Positions 23,712 through 38,170 are shown, counted from the stretch's first letter. The stretch: DNA of 62,500 nt from Anaeromyces robustus (GCA_002104895.1 MCFG01000016.1:102501-165000); one strand, 5' to 3'. The notes: generated by a model from the letters alone, not told the origin. Translations and numbers: made by a program.

Positions 23712-24816
23712 TATGATTTAAAAATATTAAAGTTCAATTTAAATGCTGTAGAAAACTATGAAAATAAAAACCAAAATAAAAATAAAAATAGAAAAAAAGA
23801 TAGTTTAATTATTATTATTTTTAATATTGTTATATATATTGTTATTATTATTATTATAAGATTAAAAAAAAAATGATAAAAGAGAATGAAAGTAATATTA
23901 ATATTAATTATTCTAGATTTATAAAAAAAAATGTTTATTTTTTCTAAATAGATTTTTTATTTTATTTATAATCTTGAAAAAAAAATAATAATAAATAATA
24001 AATAATAAATAATAAATAATAAATGATAATAGAAGTGATCAAAAATATTTAAAATCATGTTAATTATTATTTAAGTTATTTATGAGATTGATGATAGATA
24101 TTTGAATATTATTTTTTTTCTTTTTTTTTTTTTCACCTTTTCTTCTGATATATTTCATAAAAGATTAATAATTAAATAACAAATAATTAATAAGTAAATA
24201 ATAAATAAGTAAATAATAAATAATAAATAATAATAAATAATAAAAAATAAATAATATTTATATATAAAAGATTATTAATTATTCAATTCGTCAATTATTC
24301 AACTCTTCAATTTTTCAATTATCCATTAATAAAAATACCAAAATATTAATAAATATTAATAAATATTAATAAGGAATAATAAATAAATAAAAAAAAGTTA
24401 CACAATATCTTTCATTTTCATATGGTAAAAAGAAAAAAAAAATTTGTTTTAACAATAATCAATAATAATAAAGATAATGTTTTAATAATGTTTAAATAAT
24501 ATTTAATTATTAATTATTGTCAATTATTGTTATTATTATTGATTATTATTAATTATTGTTATTATTATTAACTATTATTGATTATTATTAATTAAATTGT
24601 ATTACCATTAATATTTTTTTTTATTTTCTTTTGATTTTCATAAGATAAAAGAAAAAAAAAAGTTTTTTTTTTTATGCAATCTCTATTTTAAAACTTTAAA
24701 AAGAAAAATTAAAATATAAATATATATAAAATATATAAAATATAAAATATAAATATTAAAAAAAAAAAACAAACACAAATAAAATAAAATAATAAATAAT
24801 TAAATAAATTGACTTT

Positions 24817-24888
24817 TAAAAATAAAAATAAAAATAAAAATAAAAATAAAAATAAAAATAAAAATAAAAATAAAAATAAAAATAAAAG
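24817..24888. repeat. AAAAAT hexanucleotide microsatellite
   Basis: About 12 tandem AAAAAT units. Confidence 0.85.
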
Positions 24889-25754
24889 ACTGTCATTTTT
24901 TTTTTAAATCTTTTTAATTTATTATTCCAGAAGTGTAACACAAATAATTATTTTTTTTTATTTAATTATTTATAATTATAAATTTTATTTAATTAATATA
25001 TATTTATTCATTTATTTATGAATTTATTTATAAAGAGTTTTAATCATATGTTAATTGTCCAGTTCAAGAATAAATATCATTTATTAAAAGAAGCATTTTT
25101 AATAATAAATAATAAATAATTAATAATTAAATAATTAAATAATTAAATAATTAAATAATAAGTGATTAATAGAGAATAACTAATAGATAATAATTAAAAA
25201 TTAAAATTTACCATTAATTTATATAATAATTATAAAAAAAAAAAAAAAAAAACACATTTTTCATTATTGTTCATTACTGTTTATCTTTTAATTCTACATG
25301 GATATATTATATATATAGTTTATTTTTATTATAGTTTTAAATTAAATATTTTTTTTTTTTTTTGAAAATAAAAAGTAAATTAATAAAAAACAAAAATAAA
25401 CTTTAAAGTTTATATTAATTATTAATTATTTAAAAATTAAAATAAAGTATTAATAATATAATATAATATAAAAAAAAAAGAAGAAACTTGTATAATAAAA
25501 AAAATTAAAAAAAAAAAAAAAAAAACAATAAAAAAGAAAATAAACTTAATCATAAGGTTTATTATATATAATATATAATATATAATATGTATAAATATGT
25601 ATAGATATAAAAACTTTAAATAATAATTATTTAATATTTTTTTTTTGAATTTTCTCTCATTTTTTTTTTTTTTAAATTGTTTTTTTTTTTTTTATTATAA
25701 ACATACACATCATTACACACCGATTTTTAAAATTTATTAATTTATTAATATTTG

Positions 25755-25796
<42 letters not shown>

Positions 25797-26221
25797 AATA
25801 TTAAATAGAATAAAATCAAAAAAAAAAAATTTTTTTTTTTAAAGTATAATAATGTCATATCAATTTTTTATAATAAAAACAAAAAAAAAAAAAAAACAAA
25901 ATTTATTTTAATCTTAAATTATATAAATATAAATTATATATATAGTCTAAATATAGTCTTTAAAAAAAAAAAAAAGAAGAAAAAAAAAAAAAAAAAAAAA
26001 AGAAAATTCAAAGGAATGAATTAAATTCATTAATTAATTAATTATTTATTTATACATACATACATACCTACATACAATTATTTTAAAAATGCATTATTTT
26101 TTAAATTTTTTTTTATTTATTCTTTTCTTTTCTTTTTTTCTTTTCTTTTTTTTTTTTTTTTCATCTTTCATCTTTCATCTTTCATTCTTCATCTATCATT
26201 TTCTTATTTTATTTTATTTTA

Positions 26222-26349
26222 TTTTATTTTTTAAAAATATATAAAATAAATTATTAATAAAATTTCATTTTATTTTTTTTAAGAGTTTTATTTTTTAAAA
26301 ATATATAAAATAAATTATTAATAAAATTTCATTTTATTTTTTTTAAGAG
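26222..26349. repeat. Perfect 64-bp tandem duplication
   Basis: Copies at 26222-26285 and 26286-26349 share TTTTATTTTTTAAAAATATA, TTATTAATAAAATTTC and TTTTTTTTAAGAG. They appear identical, so the duplication is recent or an assembly artefact. Confidence 0.85.
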
Positions 26350-26742
26350 TTTTATTTTTTTATTTTATTTTTTTATTTTATATTTATAATATTTTATAAT
26401 ATTTTAATATTCTAACTTTTTTTTTAATTTTTATAACATTTAAATTTTTAAGTTTTCTTTTTATGATATATAAATATATAAATAAATAAATTAATATAAA
26501 AAAAAAAAAAATTCAATAACCCATTTATAAATATAAATATAAAATATAAAATTATAAAATATAAAATTATAAATAAATAGTTATATGTTATATAATAGAT
26601 ATAAATAAAAATTGAAAATTGAAAATAAGAATAATAATTAATAAAAAAAAAAAAAACAATTATTTTATTATTGTTTTCTTTTTCTTTTTTTTGCTTTTTT
26701 TTTTTTCTTCTATTTTTCTAATTTTTTAATTTTCTTTTCTTA

Positions 26743-26878
26743 TTTGGTTGTTATTTGTTACTTGTTACTCTTTTTTGATATTTGTTATTTTTTGTTATTT
26801 GTTACTTTTTGTTATTTTTTTATTACTTTTTCTTACTTTGTTATTTGCTACTTTTTTTTTTTTTGTTATTTGTTATTT
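26743..26878. repeat. Degenerate TTGTTAY / TTTGTTAY array
   Basis: Repeated TTGTTAC and TTGTTATT heptamers separated by T runs across about 135 bp. Confidence 0.65.
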
Positions 26879-28374
26879 AATTAAAAAGAAAAACATTAAT
26901 AAATAAAATAAAAATAAATAATTTTTAATAAATTAAATATTTAAATTATACTATCTAAAAGGATATTATAGTATTTACAAAAAAATTAAAATATATTAAA
27001 TAAATAAAAAAAATTAATAATAATAAATAATTAATAATAAATAATTAATTATTAATAATTAATAATAATATTAAATATTATTATTATTAATTATTAATTA
27101 GATTAGATAGATATATAATATATATATATATATATAATATAAAAGAAAAAAAAAAAAAACAAACAAACAAAATAATAATTATTTATGATAATAATGATAA
27201 TAAAAACAATGTTTTATCTTTTTTCTTTTTTCCTATACCTTTTGTTTTTTTTTAATATAATAGTAATATAACTTTTTTTCTTTTTTTTTTTTTAAAAAAA
27301 AATAAATAATTATATCTTATATAATTAATAAAATTATTAGTATAATTATTATTATTATATAGATTATATATATTAAGATATATGATATTTACTTTTCTTT
27401 TTTTTAAAAAAAGTATTAAAAAAATTATATAAATATATAAATATATAAATAAATCCATCAATTACTTTCTTCTTTTTTTTCTTTTCTTTTTTCTTTTTTC
27501 TTTTTTTTTTTTTTAATATCAATTTAATAAATAGATTTATTTATAATTTTTTCATAATAATAAAAAAAATTACAATTATTTATTTATTTATTTATTTATT
27601 ATTATTAAAGAGAGAAAAAAAAAAATATTAAAACAAGATATAAAAAAGAAAAAAAAAAAAGAATAAAAAAAATATATTACTTGAATTAATAGAAAGAAAC
27701 AAAGAAAGAAAGAAAAAATAGATTTAATTTAAATATAATTTTTTCATAATAATATATTATTTCATGGTAAATGTAAATAATAATAATAATAACAATAATA
27801 ATAGTTATTAAATAAAAGAAAAAAAAATTTTAAACAATTATTAATTGGTATTAATTTTTTTTTTTAAAATGAATTTTAATATTTACTTTAAAATTAATAA
27901 ATAAATAAAAAAAATATAATTTTTTTCTTTCTTTTTTCATTAACCATATTTTTTTTTTTTCTTTTTTAAGGAGGGTATTATTATTATTATTATTTTCTTG
28001 GCTTTTCTTTATATTTTCTTTCTTTCTATCTCTTTCTTTTTTTTTTTTTTTTTCTTTTTTTCTTTGCTTTTTTTTTTTTTCTCTCTATTTTTTTTTTTTT
28101 TTTTGTTTTTTTTTGTTTTTTTTTCTTATTAATTATTCGTTTCTTTAAATTAATTTAAATATTAAAATTAAATCTATAAAATTATAATTGTTATTATAAT
28201 ATAGATTTTTTGTTTTGTTTTTGTTTTTTTTTTTTTACTTTTTTTTTTTTTCTTTTTAAAAAAAAAAAATTATATTACTATTATATTAAAAATTATATAT
28301 AAAAGAAAATAATTTATATAATTATTATTTTGTTTTATAATATAAATTTAATAATGAAAAAAAAAATAGTTTCT

Positions 28375-28412
28375 TTTGTTTTTGTTTTTGTTTTTGTTTT
28401 TGTTTTTGTTTT
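28375..28412. repeat. TTTTTG hexanucleotide microsatellite
   Basis: About six tandem units of TTTTTG. Confidence 0.85.
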
Positions 28413-28783
28413 TCAATTATATATATATATATATATTTAGAAAAAAAAAATTTTTTTTTTTGATTTTGATTATGGTTTTGTTTTTATTATGGAATATTAT
28501 TATAAATTTTTTTTGTTAAAGGTTTTGTTTTTATTATGGAATATTATTATTATAAATATTATTGTAGTTAATGGTATTGGTTTAAAAAAATTTTTTTTTT
28601 GTTTTTGTGGGGAATGAAAAAGTAATTCTTTTCCTTTATTTTTAGTTGGATCTTTTAATTTTAATTGAAAGTTTTCTTCTTTTTTTGATTTTTTATATTT
28701 TTTTTTTCTGATTTTTTTTTTTTTTTCTTTTTTTTTTTTTTTTGTTTGCTCTTTTTTTTTTTTTTTTTTTTATTGGTTTTTTG

Positions 28784-28785
<2 letters not shown>

Positions 28786-28835
<50 letters not shown>
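28786..28835. repeat. Uninterrupted 50-base poly-T tract
   Basis: Fifty consecutive T. It lies in about 160 bp of nearly pure T (28680-28840). The length should be treated as approximate, since such runs are error-prone to sequence. Confidence 0.8.
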
Positions 28836-28836
<1 letters not shown>

Positions 28837-30318
28837 TTTCTTTTATTAATTTTTATTTTGTTATTTGATTATTAAGTTATTAGTTAATTATTTGACTTGT
28901 TATATTCATTGTTATATTTCTTTCTTTCTTTTCTTTTTCTTTCTTTTTTTTATGTGAGAGTTGATGAGAATTTTTTATTTTTATTATTGTAAGACAGAAA
29001 AAAGGTTTTAATTTTACATAAAAAAAAAGTAGATAGGTCATAAAGGTAGATAAATGTAGATAGATATAGATAAATAGATGGTTGGTAATGTTTAACAAGT
29101 ATATAGATTAAAATAAATATATATATAAAAATATATATAAAAGCATAAAAAAAAGAAAAAAAAAAAAATAGATAGGTTAGTAGTGTGTTATAAATCAATC
29201 TATATAAATATAAAAAGATAAAGATAAATATATATATATATATATTATATAATTATAATTATAAATTGATGAACATTTTTAAAGAAAAGAAATAAATATT
29301 TTACATATTGCTAAAAAAAAAATAAAATGAAATAAAATAAAATAAAATAGTTATATAATTAAAAACTAAAAAAAAAAAAATCTAAAAACAAAAAAATAAA
29401 AAATTCAAATAAAAACAAAAAAACAAAAAAACAAAAAACAAAAAACAAAAAAAAACAAAAAACAGCCAACAAAATAATAAATTTATTAAAATAATAAAAC
29501 AATTATATAAAAAAAGTAGATTATTTTATATAAAACAAATTGTAAAAATATTTAATCATATACAATTCTTTTAAAAATAAATTGTTTATAAATTGTTTAT
29601 AAATTGTAATAAATTGTAATGTAATTATTTTATATATATATAGCTTATATTTATTTAATTTAAATTATTGTTAAGATATAGAAATCGTATATTCAATATT
29701 ATTCTAATTGCTTAGATAAAATTGTCTTTATACTAGTTTTTTTGCGATAATTTTTTTTTTTTTTTTAAGAAATAATATAAAATATTTGTTAGATATTTTA
29801 CATTAAGAAAAGAAAAGAAAAAAAAAAAAAAAAATAAAAATAAAAATAAAAATAAAATATATAAATAAATAAAAAAAAAAGATATAAAAGAAGAAAAAAA
29901 TTTCTAATTTTTTTCTTTCTCTTTATTTCTCTCTTTTTTTTTATTTTATTTTAATTTATTCTTCATTTTTATTTTTTCTTTTCCTTTTCTTTCTTTATAT
30001 TTCTTAATTAAATAATTTAAATAAACTATAGTTTTTTTTTTCTTTTTCAGTTGAGAAATGAAAATATATATGTCACTTTCATACTATTTCATTTATAACT
30101 ATGTTAATTTTATAAATTAAATATAAAATTTTCTTTTACTAACTAAAAAAAAAATGCGTCTATATTCATATAATATCTTTTTACTAATTTAAATTATTGT
30201 TTTCTTTTTACAATTTTCTTGACTTTTCTAACTAAAAATGTTATATATATATGATTAAGTTTTTGTTGATATATTTTTATCTTCAGTTGTTTCATTTAAT
30301 CTACATTATTTATATTTA

Positions 30319-30351
<33 letters not shown>

Positions 30352-31305
30352 CTGGTCTATATATATAATCATTGCTTTATTAAAAAATGATACAAAAGAA
30401 AAAAAAAGTATATTTGATTCTTTTTTTTTTTTTTTTAGTTTTTTGTTTTTTGTTTTTTTGATTTTTTTTTTTGTTTCATTTTGTTTTCCGTTTTTTGTTT
30501 GCTTTTTTTTTTAATGTTAAATAATTTAGATTTACTATTTTCCTAATTCATTATTTTTTTTTTTTTCTTTTTTCCACATTTCATTATATAATATTAATAA
30601 AAAAATTCAATTGTATATATATATGCTTAAATAATTTCTTTTTTTTTTCTTATTAATATTAAATACTGTTAATTTTCATTTAATTTAATTTAATTTAATT
30701 TAATTTAGATACTATTTATATATTTATCATGGTGAAAAAAAAAAAGAAAAAAAATGATTAAAAATAGAAAAAATAGTCCATCAATTTATAAATAAATAAT
30801 ATTAATATAATAAAAAGATTTCGATATTTACTATTTAATAAAAAAAAAAGATATATTTTTATAATATGTTGATATATATTTAATATTTAAAAATACTGTT
30901 AGATGTTTGTTAAAATAAAATATATTGATTTAATAAAATTAAATGTTGTCGTTCGAATAAATTGTGATTCTAAAGAATCAATTTCTTTTTTTTTCTTTCT
31001 TTCTTTCTTTTATATATATATATTTCATAGATCTTATAAATATCTAAGAAAAGGGATAAAAAACATAATAAAAGTTTAAAAAATTTATTAATTATTTAAG
31101 AACTTAAATAATTTCCTTAAATAATTTTCTTAAATAATTTTCTTAAAAAATCAATATATTTTTTAAACTTTTTATTTTTTTATCTTACTTTACTTTAATA
31201 TTTATATTATATATATTTAATATATATATATTGATGAAAAAAGAAAGAAAAAAAATTTTTTTTTTGAATCTTCTGAATACTTTTTAATTCGTATTTTTAA
31301 CTTAT

Positions 31306-33547
31306 TTAATTATTGGTATTGTTATTATTGCTGCCACTGTTACTATTACTTTTTGTAATTGCTGAAAGTAAAAAGTTTGGAATAAAACGACGTGGTGAAG
31401 CAAGTTCTTCTAATTTTGTTGATTGATTAGCATCAATAGTTAAATTCTTATTTTTCTTCTTATCTTTTTCTTTTTCCTTTTCTTTTTCTTTAGTTTCAAC
31501 TTCAGTTTCTTCAGTCTTTGGAGTTTCATCAACTGGAGCTTCTGGTTCGGTATTACCAAACAAAGCATCAGCAGCTAAAATATTATTTGGAGATTTTTCA
31601 ACTAATGGAGAAGGTAATGGTGGTGGAACATCTAAAGTAGTTTTAATAGTAAAGTCGGCTGGTGGTACAGGGAAGGCATTATCAGTTTCATTATTTTCAT
31701 TATTACTATGACTACGAACAAATGGGAAGAAAGACTTGGAATGCTTTTCAGTTTTTTCTGGTTTTTCATTTTGACCTTCCTTTTCCTTATCCTTATCTTT
31801 ATCTTTACGACCAAATGAAAGAATCTTTCTACCAGTAGAAGATTCATTACTTTTCTTTTCTTTTGTACTACCACTTTGACTCTTATTACGACTAAACCAT
31901 TTACTCTTATTCTTACCATCAACGTTTTCAGTTTTAGCATTAGCTAAGTTAACGTCCAAGTTAGTGTTACTATTATTCTTATGACTACCAACCTTCAAGT
32001 ATTTAGTAAATCTTTGAGTCTTCTTTGGTTTTCTTATAATTTCGGTGATACTACCAGTTTCATCCATAAGAACAACATCTGGAGTTGCCTTATCTTCAAC
32101 ATTTTCTTCTTCACTTTCTTCATCACTACTAGCAGTAATTTTAATTTCTTCCTTTAATTTACTACTTTCTTTAGTAGTATCGAAACTACGAATGGAAGAC
32201 TTTTCAGAATTGATAGATCTACGATCTAAGGCTGTCATAGAGTAAATACCACCCATGAATGTATCAGATGAATTAGATGGTCTATGCTTATGAGCAATTT
32301 CTGGAGCAGATTGCATTCTTCTATGACTACCATTAAGTAATGCTGAAGTAGATAAATTACCACCATATTGTTGTTGTTGCATTTGAGCTTCAAAGACAGA
32401 AAAGTCATCTGGATGAGTAATATCTCTTTCAGTATGAATGAAACAACAACGTTTACCATATGGACATTCACCTTGTTCCCAGAAAGTTCTACAAATTCTG
32501 GTCTTATATTTTGGGTGTCTGTCAACACGTGGTCTTAATTCTTCTTCACTATGAGCAAAAATACATTCATCACCAAATTTACATTTACCTGTTTCTTCAA
32601 AGGCTCTACATAATTCAGTTTTGTATAAAGTAGCACGCTTTATAGACCATTTTGAAGGTAAAGAAGGAGTTCTTGAAAGATCTTCTTTACTACCTTCAAC
32701 CTTTAATGAATTCTTTTCAGTTTTAGATGGATTTCTATTAAATACAATAAATATATTTATTGTAAAAGAAAAAAAAATAAAATAAAATAAAATTATTATT
32801 ATTATTATTATTATTATTATAAACTAATTTAAAATTAAGTTATATTTTTTTTTAAAAAAAAAAATCTATTTCATTATATCTCTTAATGACTCAATAATCT
32901 ATTTGAATATATCTATTAATGACGTCATTCCTTTATTTATCTATAATTTTTATCTATTATATTTTTAAAATAAATCTTGTTCAATTATTTTTTGCAAAAC
33001 TTTTTTTTTTCTTATAAAAATTAGTACTAATCTTATTTTACTATAAATTTTAATTATATATTTATTTATTCTATGATAAAATTATTTTTTTTATTAAAAA
33101 ATTCTCTCATATATAAAATTTTTTTCAATCATTGTTGATTAAAATATAATAATTCAAATTATTTATTTTATATTTATTATTTTTATTAAAAAAAAAAGTA
33201 CTTATTGTATATATAAAAAAATTATAAATTGATTTATAGTTATAGTTATATTTATAATACTTTTTTTTATAATACTTTTTTTTTACTTACTCTTTTTTAA
33301 TATTCCAACCACCATCTGATAAAGATCTTCTGTTGTGTTTCTTTTCCCATGGGGGAGTTAATAAGTTTTGATTACTAGAATTATTACTGTTATTTTTTTG
33401 ATGTTTACTATGAACACTTGAAGTTTCTTTTATAGAAGCAGCCTTTTGTCTTTCTTTAAATTCTTGACTTTCCATTTTTAAAGTAAGTTCTGATAAATCT
33501 TCAGTGACATCACTTAAAGCAGAAAACATCGAGTAATTATCAGCCAT
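31306..33547 (-). CDS. TIS11/tristetraprolin-type tandem CCCH zinc-finger RNA-binding protein (two exons: 33547-33291 and 32734-31306)
   Basis: Exon 1 (ATG at 33547) ends at 33291 before GTAAGT. Exon 2 starts at 32734 after TTTAATAG. The join completes a GAA codon and gives 561 residues. Two perfect CX8CX5CX3H fingers are present: C128-C137-C143-H147 and C167-C176-C182-H186. They have TIS11-type lead-ins (LYKTELC, KYKTRIC) and a 19-residue linker, close to the 18 typical of TTP, ZFP36 and yeast Cth1/Cth2. Such proteins bind AU-rich elements in 3' UTRs and recruit deadenylases and decay factors. Basic Ser motifs RRSLSDGG (exon 1) and RRMQSAPE (after the fingers) look like kinase or 14-3-3 sites. 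The C-terminal 350 residues are disordered, Lys/Glu/Ser-rich, with a run of Lys/Glu dipeptides and an Asn/Ser tail. The fingers are certain; the targets are unknown. Confidence 0.9.
32735..33290 (-). other. 556-bp intron of the CCCH zinc-finger gene
   Basis: GT-AG intron (donor GTAAGT at 33290, acceptor TAG ending at 32735). It contains ATT repeats (about 32790-32820) and otherwise featureless A/T DNA. It separates the N-terminal Ser-rich segment from the zinc fingers. Confidence 0.85.
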
Positions 33548-34317
33548 CTATTTTTTTTTTTGATTATTTTTATTTTTATTTATATTTATATTTATAATTA
33601 TAATTTAAATTTTTATTTAATTAAACATTACTCGATAAAAATAAATAATAAAAAAAAAGATTTATATAATAAAAAATAAAATATTTATTTATATATATAT
33701 TGTTTACCTTTATTAATAATATTTATTTATAAAAAAAATAAAAAAAAAAGTATGTAAAGTTAAAGAGTAAAATTTTGTATACAAGGTATTAAAAAAAATA
33801 AAAAAAAATCTTGTTTTTGATTGTTGTTTGTTATAAATAAATAAAAAATAGTTTTTACGGGGTTAGTTATAGGTTTATGATTTAGATTGTTAAAAAAAAT
33901 ATTCTTTTCTGTTTTTTTTTTTTTGGATTGTTAAAACTATATTTATTTTAATATTCGTGTTGTTTGTTTTGTTTTAGATGTTATTACAAAGCAAATTTAC
34001 AAATAAAAGTAAATATATGTTTTTTTCTTTTTTTTTTAATGATATTAATGTTATTAAAGTAAGGGGAATTTTTTTTTGATTGTTTGTTTTTTTTTTATTT
34101 TTTTTAATTCTTTTTCTTTTGCTTTTTTTTCTTTTTTTCTTTTAAATAATTTAAAAAAAAAATTCTGTTTAAAAAAAATAAAAAATCTGTTTAAAAAAAA
34201 AAAAAAGATAAAGAAAAAACTTTTTTGTGTAAAGGCAATATTTTTTCCTTTCTTTTTTTTTCTTTATAATTTTTTTTTTTACTTAAATAGCAATATTTTA
34301 TATAATACTTTTTAAAA

Positions 34318-34355
<38 letters not shown>

Positions 34356-34690
34356 AAATAAAGAAAATATATTGTTTTTAAATAGTAAATTTTAAATAAT
34401 ATTAAATCCCCTTATATTAACAATATATAAACTTATTCAAAAAAAAAAAATTAATAATAAATAAATAAAAAAAAAATATTTTATATTAAAAATAATAAAA
34501 AAAATTATATTTATTAAAGTTATTTTTATATTAAAAATTATTTTTATTTAATATATATTTTATTAAATTTTTTTATTATAAAATATGATAATAAAATAAA
34601 ATAAAAAAAAATTGGTATTTAAATAATTAATATATAAAAATAAATAAATAAATATATAAATAAATAATTTTATAATTATTATATCAATAA

Positions 34691-34729
<39 letters not shown>

Positions 34730-35499
34730 AATAATAAAAAAAAGAAAAAAAAAAAAAGTATTTCAAAGTTTATTAATATAAAATAATATATTAATGTTTC
34801 AACTTCACAATATATTATATTATTAAATATTAGAAATAAATTATTTATTATAAATAACTACAGTTTAAAGAATTAAAATATATAATATTTGTGTATATTA
34901 TATAATATAAATATATTAATCAATTTAAATACATATATTAACAATATAAATTAATATTATCTATAATATATTAATTCATCATTGAGTATTGATGTATAAT
35001 CTAATAAGTTTCATAAATATAAAAAAAAAAATGTAAAAATGTCTAAACAATAATAAATAAAAATATATGAATAAATAAAATGCATTGGTAATTGTTAATA
35101 TATTACAATTAATATTATAATATATGGTTATCAATAATAATATTTAAAATTACATAAGGATTAATATATAAAGTTTTATATGATACATTATATTATAAAA
35201 TAAAATTTAATAAAATAAATTTTATTTATTATATTATTTAATATAAAAGAATACTAGTATTATGTATTACAATAGTATTATAGCATATAATAATATATTT
35301 TACAATTATAAACAATATATATTTCATTTATTGTTTATACATTTAATCTAAATAAATTAAAATTTTTCATTATGATGTGATGCTATATAAATTAAATAAT
35401 AAATAATGTTTTTTTTTTATATAATTTTGTAATACCTTATAATAAATGGTAATTCATATAAATTTAATAGTTAATATATGAACAAAATATAATTTTATT

Positions 35500-35575
35500 A
35501 TATTGTATTATATTGTATTATATTATATTATATTATATTATATTATATTATATTATATTATATTATATTATATTA
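35500..35575. repeat. ATATT pentanucleotide microsatellite
   Basis: About 15 tandem TATTA units, the first few with a G variant (TATTG). Confidence 0.85.
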
Positions 35576-37849
35576 GATTTAATATTAATTATTTAATCAA
35601 TAATATAGAAACAAGAATTTTTTTTTTGTTTTTTTTTTTATTTTTTTTTTGTTTTTTCTTCTTTCTATAATTCTATAATTTTTAATCAAAAGTATATTAA
35701 ATATATTAAATATATTAAATATATTAAATATATTCAATAGTCTTTATAATATATAATTAATATCAATATCAATATATATCAATAATGAATTTAATTGATT
35801 TATATATAATTAATAATATATTAAAATTAATTCATAATAAATTATTTTAAATTAAAAAAAAAAAACTTTTTTTAATTTTCCTTTCGTTCTTTTTTATTTT
35901 TTTATATATTTGTTGGTTCAATATAGAAAGAAGATAGAAATGATAAAAAAAAAAAAAAAAAGAAAAAGATGAATTAAGAAGAAAAAAAAAATTTATATTA
36001 AATTTTATATATTTAATATATTGTAATATACTGTAATATAATACATTTAAATATATTTAGTTTGGAATGCTTTATATTGGTATAAATAAACAAAATAAAT
36101 AAAAATTAAATAAAAATAAATGATAAAAAAGAATTTTATTTTTTTTTTTTTTTTACATTATAGTACTTTTAATGTATAAAAAAAAAAATTATACAATTTC
36201 CAAAAAAGTATTAAATGAATTTATTTATTTATTTATTATATATATTATTAAATATATATATTATTAATTATTATTTATTTATTTATTTATTACTTTATTT
36301 ATTTATTTATTTAATTTTTTTCTGTTTTTTTCTTTTTTTTTTTTAATAATTATTTTTATATTAAATTAGGTTATGTGGCATGATTACATATATTTATGGT
36401 AATAAATCATAAATTAAATGTTTATCAAAAAAAAAATTTTTTTATTATTACTTAAAAAAAAAAAAAACTCAGACTTTTGATCTAGAAAGAAGGAAGGAAA
36501 AAATGCTGACCTTTATTATAAAAATAAAAAAAAAAAAAAAGGCGTAAAAACTTTTTTAGAATAAAAGAATAATTTTTTAATTTAATTATCAAATAAGAAG
36601 TTTAAAAAATAAAAAAATGAAAAAAGAATAGCATTATTTAAAAGTTATAAAAAAAGTTTATTTAACATTTAAATTATTAATAAATCAAATATTTTATTTT
36701 AATATTAAGCATAAAAAAAACTCCTTAATAAAAAAAAAATATTAAAATATTTTTAATCTTTTTTTTTTTTTTTTTTTTTTTTTTGGTTGTTGTTGTTGTT
36801 TTGTTTTGTTTTTTTTTTTTTTTTATAAATAAAGTTAATATATTTATTTATATTGTATATTTATTGTATTTTGTAAAAATATACCAAGAAAACATTTTAT
36901 TTGGTAAAATATAAAAAAATTAAAAATTAAAAAAAATTATCAACTCCTTAAACAAAAAAAAAAGAAAGAAATTCAATTTAACCCCATAATTTTTTTTTTT
37001 CTTTTTTATAATAAATAAAATTATGGTTTGTTTTTTATTTATTATTATCAATTATTATCAATTATTATTTTATTATTATTATTATTATTTATTATTATTG
37101 TTATGATTATGATTTACCAATTTAAAAAATAAAAAAATAAAAAAATAAAAAATAAATTTTTGTTTTTATAACTCCTTTTTTTGGATTAATTAAAATACAT
37201 TTAAATAACAATAATAAAAAAAAAAAAAAACAAAAAAGAAAAAAAAATCAAATTATTAATAACTAAAAATAACTAATAATTGAGAATTGAGAATTGAGAA
37301 TTTGATAATAAATAATTTATAATTTCTTAGAATTTATATAGGAAAATTAATCCAAAATTAAATCATTTTAAGTAATATATAATATATAATAATTGACCGT
37401 TAAAGTATAAAATTAAAAAAAAGAAAAAAGAAAAAAAAAAGGAATACATTTTATATTAATAAAATTTCAATATAAATTAACCATTTATTTATTATTAAAA
37501 CATATACAAATAATGGTTATTATCACTTATGTTTATTTTAATTATCTAACTTATCAAACTGAAATTTTATGTAATACAAGTTTTTTTGAAGTATTTTTTT
37601 TTTTCTAAAAATAAAATAAAAATAATAAAACTTTTTTATAATATATAATATTGTGTTATATCTACATATAAAAAGAGAGAATGAAAAAAGTAAAGTTTAA
37701 TTTTACCAAAAATATATATTAATTATATTTTATTATATTTTATTATATTAAATAAAGATAATCAATTAAATAATAAATAATTAATAGTGTGTTAATATTC
37801 CATAATTAAAAGATAATAATAATATAATAATTAATAATTAATAATTAAA

Positions 37850-37918
37850 ATAATAATAATATTTAATAATAATATTTAATAATAATATTTAATAATAATA
37901 TTTAATAATAATAATATT
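37850..37918. repeat. 13-bp minisatellite TAATAATAATATT
   Basis: About five tandem copies of TAATAATAATATT, the last with an extra AAT. Confidence 0.8.
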
Positions 37919-38170
37919 AAATAATAATTAATAATATTTATATATTAATTTATAAATATTAATATTAATTATTTTAGTAAATCTATTTTTTTAGTATTCT
38001 ATCTTTTGTATTTTATAACCTTGGTTAAAGAAATAAAAAAAAAAAATTATCTTTGACTAAATTTTGTTGGATAAAATTAAAAAAATTAAAAAAAAATTAA
38101 AAAAAACATGATGAATCATATGAATATTTTTTGTATTTCTTTTATTAATTTATTGAAATATTTAAATGTA

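Larger units (their letters stand above)
18102..31305. other. 13.2 kb gene desert of simple-sequence DNA
   Basis: I find no credible gene on either strand. Every longer open frame is a Phe/Tyr/Ile/Lys low-complexity translation of T- or A-rich DNA. The region holds microsatellites, a higher-order AAAT/AAT array (23041-23430), two hairpins near 22.3 kb, a 64-bp duplication near 26.3 kb, a degenerate TTGTTAY array near 26.8 kb and a 50-base poly-T run near 28.8 kb. The left end should be the promoter of the BAR gene and the right end the 3' flank of the CCCH gene. Small intron-rich genes or ncRNAs cannot be excluded by eye. Confidence 0.6.

Noticed and set aside
28880-29198. Two overlapping minus-strand frames of 72 and 82 codons
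   Set aside because: Low-complexity Tyr/Leu/Phe translations of GATA/TATA-rich DNA.
35905-35920. GGTTCAATA near 35913 as a tRNA B-box
   Set aside because: No acceptor stem, A-box or cloverleaf around it. I found no intact tRNA gene in the window.
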